A stretch of 64,000 bases of DNA from Sporomusa ovata DSM 2662 (GTDB taxonomy: Bacteria > Bacillota > Negativicutes > Sporomusales > Sporomusaceae). A program made the position numbers and the translations under genes. The notes beneath the pieces are model-generated. The model had not been told where the DNA came from. It saw only the letters and a list, made by a program, of their open reading frames with translations, and ran no database searches. Positions 15,713 to 24,447 of this stretch are shown piece by piece (position 1 is the first letter of the stretch; every line of letters begins with the position of its first letter). The DNA is taken from assembly GCF_000445445.1 (NCBI RefSeq), contig NZ_ASXP01000003.1, forward strand, positions 124,001 through 188,000, read 5' to 3'.

Positions 15713-15940
15713 ATGGCCAATCCAACATTGTTTGTACGAGAAAGAACGGATGTAGAAAGGGGTTCTAAACAACCTCGGTTTGCTTTTATAGCTTCAGTCA
15801 ATACTGACTTAAGGGTAAAAGCACAATATCTTAGAACAAAAGAACTAGAGCAAATTGCCCAGCATATCGGCGGTGAGGTAGTTTATATGAAAACTGACAA
15901 GCATGATGATGAACGTGAGATTGAGATTGCTAAAGAATAA
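15713..15940 (+). CDS. Small conserved-looking protein of unknown function
   Basis: A very good AGGAGG lies nine bases before the ATG at 15713. The 75-residue product is charged and cytosolic-looking, with FIASVNTDLRVKAQYLRTKELEQIAQHIGGEVVYM at its core and an acidic-basic tail (DKHDDEREIEIAKE). The strand-helix pattern suggests one small alpha/beta fold. I do not recognise a family. It stands alone between the TiaS-like pair and a terminator at 16105. Confidence 0.65.
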   Translation: MANPTLFVRERTDVERGSKQPRFAFIASVNTDLRVKAQYLRTKELEQIAQHIGGEVVYMKTDKHDDEREIEIAKE

Positions 15941-16104
15941 TAGCCAACGCTTCCATCAGTGTCCCTCCTAGTGGCCGCTAGCGCTAACCTTGTTCCTACC
16001 TGCCTAAATCATAGCTTGCTTGCCAGGATATAGCGGGCCTAATCTGCTGTGCCCAGAAGGCATCAGCTTTCGCGCAGAACGGCCATCCAAAAATCCCCTT
16101 ATGC

Positions 16105-16151
16105 AAAAAGCCCCCATTATTTAACTTCTTTAGTAAATAACGGGGGCTTTT
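16105..16151. terminator. Bidirectional rho-independent terminator
   Basis: AAAGCCCCCATTATTTA pairs with TAAATAACGGGGGCTTT (one mismatch, 17 bp), loop of ten bases, with T-tracts on both strands. Between 15941 and this hairpin I see no gene. Confidence 0.85.
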
Positions 16152-16283
16152 ATTCGCTTTTTACAGACTTTAAGTCTCGCCAGTAATTTGAAACTTACTG
16201 CTTTAGTTTCAATATAACCCTATGTGCTATACTATAGGGGCGAAAACATATCAAGTTGCATTTTCACCGGGAGGGATAATATC

Positions 16284-16937
16284 ATGGTCAAAACATTTAC
16301 TAAAACCAAATTAAAAGCGCCAAATCTCCCCCAGGAACTACCATTGGTACATATAAATAATTTTCACGACGAAGACTGTATAAAACTCAGTCTCATACAA
16401 GACTGTACATTCGAAGCTCAAAATGCCACAAACATTGTTGTTAGCCAGGTTTTATTCAAAAACATTGTATTTAACTGCATTCGTTGGCCTTTTGCTAAAA
16501 TTACTGATACCAGCTTTGAAAACTGTGATCTCTCCAATGTGGACTTCAGTCAATGTTATATGGATCGTGTCCGGTTAACCAATTGCAAGTTGATTGGTAT
16601 CGACATGACCGAAGCATCTTTAAGAAATGCTGTCTTTGAGGACTGTAATGCCGCTTATTCCTTGCTGCGTTACACCAATTGTAAGAAAGTTACCTTTCAC
16701 AACTCATCTTTTGTTGAGGCCGACCTTTATTCTGCCACACTAACTGACGTAAGCTTTGCGCATTGTAATCTTGATAAAGTTCAATTTTCTGGCACTAAGC
16801 TTGCTGGAATCGATCTTAGCACATGTCAATTTTACCAGCTAGGCCTAACTCCTGATAACCTTCGCGGTTGTATAATCGCTCCCGAGCAAGCAATAGCTCT
16901 TGCTAATATATTTGGGGTGATTATTAAAGAGTACTAG
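16284..16937 (+). CDS. Pentapeptide-repeat protein
   Basis: The ATG at 16284 follows GGGAGGG; an upstream in-frame ATG at 16224 has no ribosome site. The 217-residue protein is built from about twenty pentapeptides of the A/C(D/N)(L/F)xx kind, for example FENCDLSNVDFSQCYMDRV and ATLTDVSFAHCNLDKVQFSG, giving a right-handed quadrilateral beta-helix. Cysteine is frequent at the i-2 position. Members include the gyrase-protecting Qnr/MfpA proteins, but this fold alone does not show such activity. There is no signal peptide, so it acts in the cytosol. It is convergent with the MoaE-like gene, 13 bases away. Confidence 0.88.
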   Translation: MVKTFTKTKLKAPNLPQELPLVHINNFHDEDCIKLSLIQDCTFEAQNATNIVVSQVLFKNIVFNCIRWPFAKITDTSFENCDLSNVDFSQCYMDRVRLTNCKLIGIDMTEASLRNAVFEDCNAAYSLLRYTNCKKVTFHNSSFVEADLYSATLTDVSFAHCNLDKVQFSGTKLAGIDLSTCQFYQLGLTPDNLRGCIIAPEQAIALANIFGVIIKEY

Positions 16938-16950
16938 CCATTAACTGAGT

Positions 16951-17361
16951 TTACTGCTTTTGTTCGATTTCCGTAACGCATTCGTTTTTGATCTTGCCAA
17001 CCAGGAATTGTAAGGCGTCAATGACATGCGGCCTGATGTCGCCACCAATCAGTACATACATTATATCATCGCCTAGGGTAAGCTGGCCCTCATTCAGCCA
17101 AACCTTAATATAGAAGATACCCTCCATTTTATATGTTTCAGCAATCGCTGCATCAACTTTCACGGCATCATACGCAAACTCCATTCCCTTTACCAGCGAG
17201 CCGTCATCAAGCCCTTGGCGAACCTGGGCTTTAGGTGTCTGACGAACAACGCCATTATGAACTAAAAACATACCTTCCTGCAAGGCCGATGGATCAGCTT
17301 TGGCCTCTTTGAGCCACTCATCAATGGATGGTGATACCTTTTTCACTTTCTCATTTGTCAT
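16951..17361 (-). CDS. MoaE-like protein (molybdopterin synthase large-subunit family)
   Basis: The 136-residue protein starts with a variable acidic helix (PSIDEWLKEAKADPSA), then GMFLVHNGVVRQTPKAQVRQG, GMEFAYDAVKVDAAIAETYKMEGI, VWLNEGQLTLGDDIMYVLIGGDIRPHVIDALQFLVGKIKNE. The order of blocks follows MoaE (G-VR, YE, H/LxGxLxxGxxxV, K-E near the end), though the usual HRxG and HR pairs are altered. It resembles a clostridial subgroup annotated as MoaE. The family joins MoaD thiocarboxylate to precursor Z to make molybdopterin. No other moa gene is nearby, so a different role is possible. GAGGAG precedes the ATG. Confidence 0.65.
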   Translation of the reverse strand: MTNEKVKKVSPSIDEWLKEAKADPSALQEGMFLVHNGVVRQTPKAQVRQGLDDGSLVKGMEFAYDAVKVDAAIAETYKMEGIFYIKVWLNEGQLTLGDDIMYVLIGGDIRPHVIDALQFLVGKIKNECVTEIEQKQ

Positions 17362-17445
17362 AATATTACACGCTCCTCATCTGTTACTATATATATATTG
17401 GGGAATGATATAATGAAAATAGGACAAAGCAATTACTTCCACGTA

Positions 17446-17477
17446 AATATATGAAATCCTTTATAATTTCATATATT
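17446..17477. repeat. AT-rich perfect 12-bp inverted repeat upstream of sspP
   Basis: AATATATGAAAT (17446-17457) and ATTTCATATATT (17466-17477) flank an 8-base loop. It lies between the divergent MoaE-like and sspP genes, about 95 bp before the sspP start. It may be an operator or only AT-rich sequence. Confidence 0.35.
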
Positions 17478-17570
17478 AAAAAAATACCTATTAATCTCGA
17501 ATCTTCCACGGATAAAACCAAGTTAGGCGCCGTACGATATGTAATAAGGAAACAATAAGGAGGCGATAAC

Positions 17571-17720
17571 ATGACTAAGCCCGAAACTTACCCCGTAGAT
17601 CCGCCAAATGCACCTAGGCGAACAAAGAATAGTGACAACAATATACCTGAACCACTCTCAGGATCTAAGAAAGTAAAAAATCAAAATCACACTGGCGAGC
17701 GCCATGGCGAAGGATCCTAA
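17571..17720 (+). CDS. sspP: Small acid-soluble spore protein P
   Basis: AGGAGG precedes the ATG at 17571. The 49-residue product has the C-terminal block [20 protein letters not shown], nearly the same as the conserved block of Bacillus SspP ([20 protein letters not shown]). Minor spore proteins of this family are made in the forespore under SigG and sit in the spore core. It is followed by a terminator at 17786. Its presence is direct evidence that the organism makes endospores. No clear SigG promoter could be assigned by eye. Confidence 0.8.
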   Translation: [49 protein letters not shown]

Positions 17721-17785
17721 ATATTTACTACTACACAATGGCAATATCATATAATTTCCTGAAACCTCAAGCCCTGGACAAAGTT

Positions 17786-17814
17786 AAGGTACGGCGACAG
17801 CCTGTACCTTTTTT
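17786..17814 (+). terminator. Terminator after sspP
   Basis: AAGGTACGGC and GCC(T)GTACCTT form a stem with one bulged base around GACA, followed by TTTT. It overlaps the last codons of the convergent amidohydrolase gene by two bases. Confidence 0.75.
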
Positions 17815-18928
17815 ACAGTTCAGCAAGTCCCTTGAACAGTTCAACCGCGGTTTCAATGATTTTATCCGGGAAATCGTATTCATAGCTATGTAAGGGAGGA
17901 TAATTTTCGCCTGTACCGATAAAGCAAATCGCGCCTTGGGTCTGCTTGAGATAGTGTCCGAAATCCTCAGATGCACGAAAAGCTTCCTTCATTTCAACAA
18001 GTTGAAAACCCTTGTTTTTGCAAGCTTGCCGAATTTTGTCAGAACTTACTTTATGGTTTGCAGTTTCTGGGAAAACGTCATTGTAAGAGAAACTTACCTT
18101 TAGTTTGTATTTTTCAGCTTGGGTCAAAGCAAGGTTTTCAAGGTTTTCCTGAAGTTTATCCAATTCTATTTCATATAACGCACGGATTGTTAATAGTAGA
18201 TCCCCCATACTTGCAGCTACGCCGAAGGCTCTTTCACCTATATCTACCTGAATAACGGTACACAGAACCATCCCCTTATTATTCTCCGGCGAAATTAATC
18301 CTGGTATAGCATCAATGATCTTAGCAATAGCAAAAGCAGGATTTGCTCCTTTCTCAGGTTCGCTGGCGTGAGCCGGTGATCCTTCCATGTGAATAATCAT
18401 CCCCTTGGATGCGCAAAAGCTGGTGCCGTCGATTATATTGATAGAATTTAACACCATACCACTACGATTATGGTATGCAAAAATTTCTTTGATATTATGT
18501 TTCTTAATAAAAGTGACACATTGGATAGCACCTTCTCCCGTTTCCTCTGCATGCTGAAAAAGGAAAAAGATATTTTTGTCAGCACCCTTCTGATCAATTT
18601 CCAATGCTAGCCCTGCAAGCGAGGCAGCATGACCATCATGGCCACATTTATGAGCTACTCCGGGAAACTGTGAAGCATATGGAACGCCGATGGTTTCTGG
18701 CACCGGAATGGCGTCAAAATCCGCACGAAACGCAATATTTTCTTTCTCCTCGCCTGCATGATAAATCGCGTAAAACCAATGACCGTTGTCTACAATTTCC
18801 AGTTTAGTATTTGTTCTGAGGAAAGAGATTAAATACTGTTTTGTCCAAGATTCCTGATTCGAAAGTTCTGGATGCTGGTGCAAATTATGGCGCAACTGTA
18901 TGCTTAACTCCAAATTTTTTATTTCCAA
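17813..18928 (-). CDS. M20-family amidohydrolase/peptidase (IAL/HipO type)
   Basis: The 371-residue enzyme has the M20D landmarks: LRHNLHQHPELSNQE at the start, FRADFDAIP (metal Asp), HKCGHDGHAASLAGLA (metal Cys/His), QHAEETGEGA (catalytic and metal Glu), an AYHN metal region, and an SEDFGHYL-like ASEDFGHYLK near the end. Such enzymes hydrolyse N-acyl amino acids, hippurate-like amides or aminobenzoyl-glutamate in the cytosol. The central lid domain is present and the length is slightly short for the family. The start is a TTG at 18928 with GGAG 9 bases upstream. Expressed alone; the exact substrate is not readable. Confidence 0.85.
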   Translation of the reverse strand: MEIKNLELSIQLRHNLHQHPELSNQESWTKQYLISFLRTNTKLEIVDNGHWFYAIYHAGEEKENIAFRADFDAIPVPETIGVPYASQFPGVAHKCGHDGHAASLAGLALEIDQKGADKNIFFLFQHAEETGEGAIQCVTFIKKHNIKEIFAYHNRSGMVLNSINIIDGTSFCASKGMIIHMEGSPAHASEPEKGANPAFAIAKIIDAIPGLISPENNKGMVLCTVIQVDIGERAFGVAASMGDLLLTIRALYEIELDKLQENLENLALTQAEKYKLKVSFSYNDVFPETANHKVSSDKIRQACKNKGFQLVEMKEAFRASEDFGHYLKQTQGAICFIGTGENYPPLHSYEYDFPDKIIETAVELFKGLAEL

Positions 18929-19061
18929 TACTCCCAGCTCCTTTTATTTTAAAATTAAATCTCCATATTGTTATTTACGCCGTGTCAATAAGATATCATT
19001 TTTATTTTACAGCCTAATTCTTTAAATTCAACCCACATACTTGAATCTCTCTTACTAAAAG

Positions 19062-19083
19062 AAAAAAACCTGACCAAGTCAGG
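19062..19083 (-). terminator. Terminator downstream of the broken AI-2E-type gene
   Basis: CCTGAC (19069-19074) pairs with GTCAGG (19078-19083); on the minus strand this is followed by seven T. It lies about 50 bases past the stop of the remnant at 19135. Confidence 0.7.
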
Positions 19084-19134
19084 GGCATTCTTCATACTGT
19101 AATTTTCCTCCTCTCATACTAAAAGTAGCAACCA

Positions 19135-19438
19135 CTATTTCACGGCTGCTACTTCGTTTTGCCAAGACTTAATGAAACAGTATGCTAAAAGAGAAGCCAG
19201 AATCGCAGCAACGGTAAGACCAACAACCGGTGCAAGCTCAGCAACTCCTGATATTGCCACGAAAACCAGCATATAAGGTAGACCCATAATCCAGAAATAC
19301 GCACATACTGCAATTCCGGATATGAAAATACAACCATCTGGCCCTGAATATAACGCCCGAGTACAGTGTTTATCTCATTCAAGATTCCCAAAACTCTTAA
19401 CGATTCGTTACTATCTAAGTATCGGGTGAAATAAGTAA
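19135..19438 (-). pseudogene. Truncated, frameshifted AI-2E-family transporter remnant
   Basis: Reading the minus strand, one frame gives LNEINTVLGRYIQGQM, the family motif that precedes the last membrane hairpins. The next frame continues with GIAVCAYFWIMGLPYMLVFVAISGVAELAPVVG, then LTVAAILASLLAYCFIKSW and a TAG at 19135. In intact AI-2E/PerM proteins these two parts are contiguous (GQLLVxxxxGxxxxIGLxLLGVPYALLLxxLAGxxxxIPYVGP). One frameshift near 19320 and loss of the first 200 or so residues explain the remnant. It directly follows the cdaR stop. Confidence 0.75.
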
Positions 19439-20614
19439 TTAACCGTTGTGCTTACTCATACACAATATAATTTCACATAAAACTGCGTGTTGGAAATAGT
19501 GACACGGCTCCAGGCCCACAATTTCTTTTAGTTTATCAAGTCGGAACTTTAGGGTGTTCCTATGAATATATAGTTTACTGGCTGTAACCGAGATATTTAA
19601 GTTATTTGCGAGAAGACACTGAATAGTTTGCTGCATGTCATACCTTGCCCCGATGGTATCAAACCTGGATTTAAGTTCTTTGAGTGCGAGACAGTCATAG
19701 TTTGCATACTGCTGCTCAAACAAATAGCTTGCCAATATATTGTACTCATCAATTGAACGAATTATATTTGGACTAGGATGGTGTAGAGCAAACACCGCTT
19801 CACAGTAAGATTGGCAAATCTGTGTCGGCTTCACAGCCCGGCTCCCGATCCCCACTTGCACGTTTAATCCGGGGTAGATTAACTGCAGGCGTTTGACTAT
19901 GCTAGATGTTAAACTTTTTACTTTTCTTGCACTGCCGGCGTCCTGTACAGATTTTAAAATACACAAATTTTTTTTATAAAAAAGACTTAGATCATCGATA
20001 TGAAAAAAAGCGGCCTCGTGAATGACATTCAAGACACTTTCACGCATCCGGTCCGAAAATAGATTTTGAAGACTATAGGTAGCAAAGTCGTTAATCTTCG
20101 GTTCCAATTTAAACAATATCACAACTCGCGGCAAATCAAGCCGATATTGAACCATATCCGCCATGGTAGACAAATCGTCTGTTGTGGTACCCATACCTTT
20201 TGCAACCAGCGAGTGTACCAGTTGTTCCTTCATCCAATTTTCTAACCGATAGTCAGCAAGAAACATCTCCCGTTCCAGAAATAACTCAGTCACAGTCTTG
20301 ACCAAATTAGCTGTATTACGCACTTCAGTCGGCTCGCCTGTCACACCTACTACACCGACAATCTTTTTTTTTAGGTTAATCGGCCACATGACTCCCGGCA
20401 AAGCACCGTGAAAATTATGCACATCATCAGCATGAATCTCCACAACGGTTTTGCCGTCCACAGCCAACTTGCCGCCTTGATGGAATGTATTAATCCGGTT
20501 GTATTGTCCGGAAGCAATAATTACGCCACTACAGTCCATAATATTGACATTATACTGAACAATACTCATAAGGTGATCAACGATTTTTTGTGCAAACTCT
20601 TTTGAGATAATCAA
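19439..20614 (-). CDS. cdaR: CdaR-family sugar-diacid-responsive transcriptional regulator
   Basis: Residues 1-135 are the diacid-recognition domain (ISKEFAQKIVDHLM, NVNIMDCSGVIIASG, GVVGVTGEP). The middle holds a diverged GGDEF-like domain, and the C-terminus is the PucR-type helix-turn-helix (LSVTASKLYIHRNTLKFRLDKL at about 347-370). In E. coli CdaR activates glucarate and galactarate genes. Here the gene lies at the end of a cluster with a GntP permease, UxaA-type subunits and a LarA homologue, so it is their likely regulator. Translation starts at a TTG with GGGGGAG about 13 bases upstream, rather far. Length (391) is normal. Confidence 0.85.
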   Translation of the reverse strand: MIISKEFAQKIVDHLMSIVQYNVNIMDCSGVIIASGQYNRINTFHQGGKLAVDGKTVVEIHADDVHNFHGALPGVMWPINLKKKIVGVVGVTGEPTEVRNTANLVKTVTELFLEREMFLADYRLENWMKEQLVHSLVAKGMGTTTDDLSTMADMVQYRLDLPRVVILFKLEPKINDFATYSLQNLFSDRMRESVLNVIHEAAFFHIDDLSLFYKKNLCILKSVQDAGSARKVKSLTSSIVKRLQLIYPGLNVQVGIGSRAVKPTQICQSYCEAVFALHHPSPNIIRSIDEYNILASYLFEQQYANYDCLALKELKSRFDTIGARYDMQQTIQCLLANNLNISVTASKLYIHRNTLKFRLDKLKEIVGLEPCHYFQHAVLCEIILCMSKHNG

Positions 20615-20736
20615 CTTGGACTGTCAACTCCCCCTACAAATACAATGTTTCGATAAACGTCAACCTTATATGACATCCAATGCAATTCTGCTTATAATAT
20701 AACACTTTTGTTAAATTTTCTTAATTAATTTTGTGC

Positions 20737-21597
20737 TTAGCCATCTTGCTGCACCAGCTCTGTTACCTCACTCTCGATTTCCATAATCTTTTCCCCGACT
20801 GTTTGCAGCGCGACGGCTTGCTGCTCTGTAGTAACTGCATTTTTTTCGATGCCGTTCACAATACCATTAATTGAAGATTTTGTATCATGCAATACCTTGT
20901 TGATGTCTTGCAGCGAACTGGCTGAATTAGCCGAAAGTTTGCGTACCTCCTCGGCTACAATACTGAAGCCGCGTCCGTACTCTCCCGCCCGGGCAGCTTC
21001 AATAGCAGCATTCAACCCCAGCAAGTTGGTCTGTTTCACAATAGAGCCGACCAAATCCAGCACCCGATTTATATCGTTAATATAGTCTTCAATTTGTTTC
21101 GCAGTGGCTTCCATATTGCGACTGGTAGTGGCGATTTCTTCCGCTCCGGCTGCAACCTCCTGAATATTTGAAGAGGCACCCTGAATTTTATCAGCCACTT
21201 TATTCAGCATCAGTTGTTTTGCCTTTTGTACTTTTTCTTTTCTAAGCTGCTCAACAACAATATAGGACGCCATTTTTTGCAATGGTTTAACCTGATCAGG
21301 CTCGCCGGTAATACCCATACAACCAATTCTCTCTCCATCCATATCAATCGCACCCATATATCCTGCCAAAACGCCTTCCATCGTGGCTGCCTGCTCTGAA
21401 GTAAGGGATACATAGTCTTCTTCCCCGGAAACTACTCTCCGGCCGCCCTCATGAATTGTACCCAGGCGGTGCGGTTGCATTGTCGCAATGATTTCGCCTC
21501 CTTCGCCCATTACATTAACGTTATGGCCTGTAGCCTCGTGTATAATCCGTACAATATTCTCGGCGACTTCTTTCGATATTCGGTGTCTCCATTCCAT
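20737..21597 (-). CDS. Soluble chemoreceptor with a diacid-recognition sensor domain
   Basis: The 286-residue protein has an N-terminal domain (1-125) closely parallel to the CdaR sensor next door: [37 protein letters not shown]. After it comes a short methyl-accepting signalling domain (about 150-285) with the conserved tip region [36 protein letters not shown]. There is no membrane segment, so this is a cytosolic receptor. It probably passes the same ligand signal (sugar acid or diacid) to CheA/CheW. The signalling domain is short, with few heptads. It lies between gntP and cdaR in the same direction, with a strong terminator upstream. Confidence 0.88.
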   Translation of the reverse strand: MEWRHRISKEVAENIVRIIHEATGHNVNVMGEGGEIIATMQPHRLGTIHEGGRRVVSGEEDYVSLTSEQAATMEGVLAGYMGAIDMDGERIGCMGITGEPDQVKPLQKMASYIVVEQLRKEKVQKAKQLMLNKVADKIQGASSNIQEVAAGAEEIATTSRNMEATAKQIEDYINDINRVLDLVGSIVKQTNLLGLNAAIEAARAGEYGRGFSIVAEEVRKLSANSASSLQDINKVLHDTKSSINGIVNGIEKNAVTTEQQAVALQTVGEKIMEIESEVTELVQQDG

Positions 21598-21640
21598 AAT
21601 ACCATCTCCCTCAATACTAAGTTTGTTTATATTGGTTTAT

Positions 21641-21682
21641 AACATAAAGCATCATCTCTAAAACGAGATGATGCTTTATGTT
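21641..21682. terminator. Strong 18-bp perfect hairpin after gntP
   Basis: AACATAAAGCATCATCTC (21641-21658) pairs perfectly with 21665-21682 around TAAAAC. It follows the gntP stop at 21708 on the minus strand. The T-rich flank is better on the plus strand. It separates the permease unit from the receptor and cdaR, so they probably have their own promoter. Confidence 0.75.
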
Positions 21683-21707
21683 ATTTTTATTATTTAGTAC
21701 TTCCTAT

Positions 21708-23108
21708 TCACAGAAAAGCATTAACAACTATGAGTATAATCGAAGCACATACCGGTATAATCGCACTACCGACCGACCATGATTTGAGGCTTGTCTTAAC
21801 ATCCATGCCGCTAAACCGGGTAACAACCCAGAAATAACTGTCATTTGGATAGGAAATAAACATAGATGTACTGCATAGGCACAGCGCCGCAATAACTGGT
21901 TCCAAACCAAGCGTGGACAACATCGGAGCCAGAATAGACCCCCCAGTAATCATGGCAACCGTGCCGGAACCTTGCGGAATCCGCAGAAGTGCACCCAGCA
22001 GCAACGGTACCAATATAACAGGAATGCTCAAGTCAACAATCCCTTTGGCGATAATATCACCAATATTTGTCACCCGAATTACATTGCCAAGTGCACCGCC
22101 CGCACCTGTTACAAGAATAATAAGTCCTGCGTCAGCAAGCGATCTTTCCATTATCTTCTGGGCCTCCTCTCTAGTGAGGGTGGCGCACAAACCGTATACG
22201 GACAATAAAACTGCAATAAATACTGCAACAATGGGGTTACCCAATATTCCAATAACACTGCCGGCTGTGCCACCTATTTTTAAGGCACTAGCAACGGTAT
22301 TGGCCAATATTAACAGAACAGGTATCACAATGGGAGCAAAGGATAACATTGTTCCAGGAAGTTGTTCGCTTGATGCAATCTCCTTAAAATCTTTACCAGT
22401 CAATTCTTCCATGGATTTATGTTTGGCAATTATGTTTTCAAGAGTCTGTTTTTGCTCACCGCTAATACCAAGATCTTCCAAGCTTCTTTCTGGAATTAAT
22501 ACCGGAAATTGTTTTTCAACATACCGGAAGTATGCAATAGAGATTAGGAATATTGGAATTGACAATAAAATGCCACTCAAAATCATAATGCCAAGATCTA
22601 CTTTGAAGAAGCCGGCTACAGCCAAAGGACCAGGGGTCGGCGGCACCAAAAAGTGTGTAATATATAATCCCATGCCGAGCATTCCACCTAATCCCACCAT
22701 AGATCTTTTGGTTATGCGTGAAAACTCCTTGGCAAGCTCAGAAAGAATAACAAAACCCGAGTCACAGAATACAGGTATACCGACAAGTAACCCTGACAGG
22801 CCAAGCGCCACATCCACATTTTTTACTCCAACCATCCTTAAGATAGTGAGCGCCATTTTTTTGGCGGCACCACTTTTTTCAAGGAATTTCCCCATAATGC
22901 AGCCAAAACCGATTACAATACCAATACTGCCTAACGTTCCGCCAAAACCACCTGATACAGCCTTCATTGTGTCAGTGGTCGACAGCCCGGCCAGCAGCCC
23001 AACTAGAATTGAAGTAAAGATTAGTGCCGGAAAAGCCTGAATCTTGGTCTTGATAATCATCCAAAGAAGCACGACGATTCCAACGACTAGCGCGATAATA
23101 CTACCCAT
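21708..23108 (-). CDS. GntP-family gluconate/sugar-acid permease
   Basis: The 466-residue membrane protein has about twelve to fourteen helices and family motifs such as GFGGTLGSIGIVIGFGCIMGKFLEKSGAA, FCDSGFVILSEL, LVPPTPGPLAVAG and LRIPQGSGTVAMITG. GntP permeases bring gluconate and related aldonates or hydroxy acids in with H+. I chose the ATG at 23108 because GGAGGA lies seven bases before it; the ATG at 23114 is too close. The neighbours (UxaA-type subunits, LarA homologue, CdaR) fit import of a sugar acid. The 176 bp before it show no riboswitch. Confidence 0.88.
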   Translation of the reverse strand: MGSIIALVVGIVVLLWMIIKTKIQAFPALIFTSILVGLLAGLSTTDTMKAVSGGFGGTLGSIGIVIGFGCIMGKFLEKSGAAKKMALTILRMVGVKNVDVALGLSGLLVGIPVFCDSGFVILSELAKEFSRITKRSMVGLGGMLGMGLYITHFLVPPTPGPLAVAGFFKVDLGIMILSGILLSIPIFLISIAYFRYVEKQFPVLIPERSLEDLGISGEQKQTLENIIAKHKSMEELTGKDFKEIASSEQLPGTMLSFAPIVIPVLLILANTVASALKIGGTAGSVIGILGNPIVAVFIAVLLSVYGLCATLTREEAQKIMERSLADAGLIILVTGAGGALGNVIRVTNIGDIIAKGIVDLSIPVILVPLLLGALLRIPQGSGTVAMITGGSILAPMLSTLGLEPVIAALCLCSTSMFISYPNDSYFWVVTRFSGMDVKTSLKSWSVGSAIIPVCASIILIVVNAFL

Positions 23109-23284
23109 GATCATTCCTCCAGTTTCATTATATGGTGATTCTTACGGCTTCAATTGCCGGTCTGGTATTTGCAAACCAGCCTCAGCAATATTACCCCTAA
23201 GTCCAATACTGCCTATAAAGAGCATATCCTGGAGTATATAAAACTTTGTTATTATTCCTTCTTTGTCATCACCTCCCACTCAGA

Positions 23285-24445
23285 TCAAATAACCGGCCCC
23301 CACATAAAGATATCCATTGAATTGGTATAACCGGATATTTCTGCTTTGGTCATGCCACCGGATGCGACACATACCAATTCCTCCAGAACACGCCGTCCGG
23401 CATCAGGAATGGTGTCCCCCCCGTCGATCACCGCGCTTAGATTCATGTCAATATGGTCGCTCATTTTCTCAGCCGCAGTACGGCTGCCGGTAATTTTCAG
23501 TACAGGCACAAAGGGGAATCCCTGCGGTGCCCCCCGTCCGGTAGCAAACACAATTACATTGCAGCCAGCAGCTGCCAAACCAGTAAGAATTTCTGGCTCC
23601 CGTCCCGGCGAGTCCATAACAACCAGCCCTCTGACTTGTGGTCGTACGCCATACTCATATACCGCCTGAATAGGCGCCGACCCGGCCTTGGCAATAGCAC
23701 CCAGAGACTTTTCTTCGATAGTGGTAAGGCCTCCTTTAATATTGCCACCAGTGGGCTGCCCACCCCGAATGTCTTCGCCTACTGCCATAGCCCGTTTCTC
23801 CATGCGGGAAACTAGCTTCAAAATACTTTGCGCCACTTGCTCGTTAGCGGCATGTCTGGCCAAAATATGTTCAGCGCCAATGAATTCGGTAACTTCACCT
23901 AATATGGATGTTCCACCGGCCTCTACCAATAGATCTGACGCCACCCCAATGGCCGGATTGGGCACCAACCCGGATGTAGTATCCGAACTGCCACACTTCA
24001 TACCTAAAACCAGCTCGCTGATTGGAAAAACTTCCCGTTGCTGTAACGACGCCTCCCGTACCATATCTTGCGCCAGGAGCACTCCCTCTGCCGTAGTCCG
24101 CGCCGCGCCGCCGATTTCCTGGACAATTAGATGTTCCACGCGTTTGCCGCTGGCCTTGATGCCTTCAATAACTGCTGATAGGTCGGTACTTTCACACCCT
24201 AGGCTGACAATGATTACGGAATGCAGATTAGGATTACTCCCCAGCCCGATTAGAGTATGATTGACACGCCCGATATCCAGGGGGGTCTGGCAGCAACCCT
24301 GATGGTGCGTAAAACGAACCGCCCCCTGTACCTTACTGGCAATAGCCTCTACTACCTCGTTAACGCATACTACTGCGGATAAAATGCCGACATAATTTCG
24401 TGTCCCTACCGAACCGTTAGCACGACGATAACCCATGAAATTCAT
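23285..24445 (-). CDS. UxaA-type sugar-acid dehydratase, large (catalytic) subunit
   Basis: The 386-residue protein matches the C-terminal catalytic part of altronate/galactarate dehydratase: GYRRANGSVGTRNYVGI at the start, FTHHQGCCQ, IVSLGCESTDL, a central LGMKCGSSDTTSGLVPNPAIG with cysteine metal ligands, and FATGRGAPQGFPFVPVLKI near residue 310. These enzymes remove water from aldonic or aldaric acids to give 2-keto-3-deoxy acids, using iron or manganese. In E. coli the SAF domain is fused; here it is the separate gene two bases upstream. The real substrate (altronate, galactarate or another) is not decided by the sequence. Confidence 0.88.
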   Translation of the reverse strand: MNFMGYRRANGSVGTRNYVGILSAVVCVNEVVEAIASKVQGAVRFTHHQGCCQTPLDIGRVNHTLIGLGSNPNLHSVIIVSLGCESTDLSAVIEGIKASGKRVEHLIVQEIGGAARTTAEGVLLAQDMVREASLQQREVFPISELVLGMKCGSSDTTSGLVPNPAIGVASDLLVEAGGTSILGEVTEFIGAEHILARHAANEQVAQSILKLVSRMEKRAMAVGEDIRGGQPTGGNIKGGLTTIEEKSLGAIAKAGSAPIQAVYEYGVRPQVRGLVVMDSPGREPEILTGLAAAGCNVIVFATGRGAPQGFPFVPVLKITGSRTAAEKMSDHIDMNLSAVIDGGDTIPDAGRRVLEELVCVASGGMTKAEISGYTNSMDIFMWGPVI

Positions 24446-24447
24446 TA

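Noticed and set aside
21913..23040. A 375-codon open frame on the plus strand
   Set aside because: It is the antisense of the gntP membrane protein, with Ser/Pro/Thr-rich content and no ribosome site.
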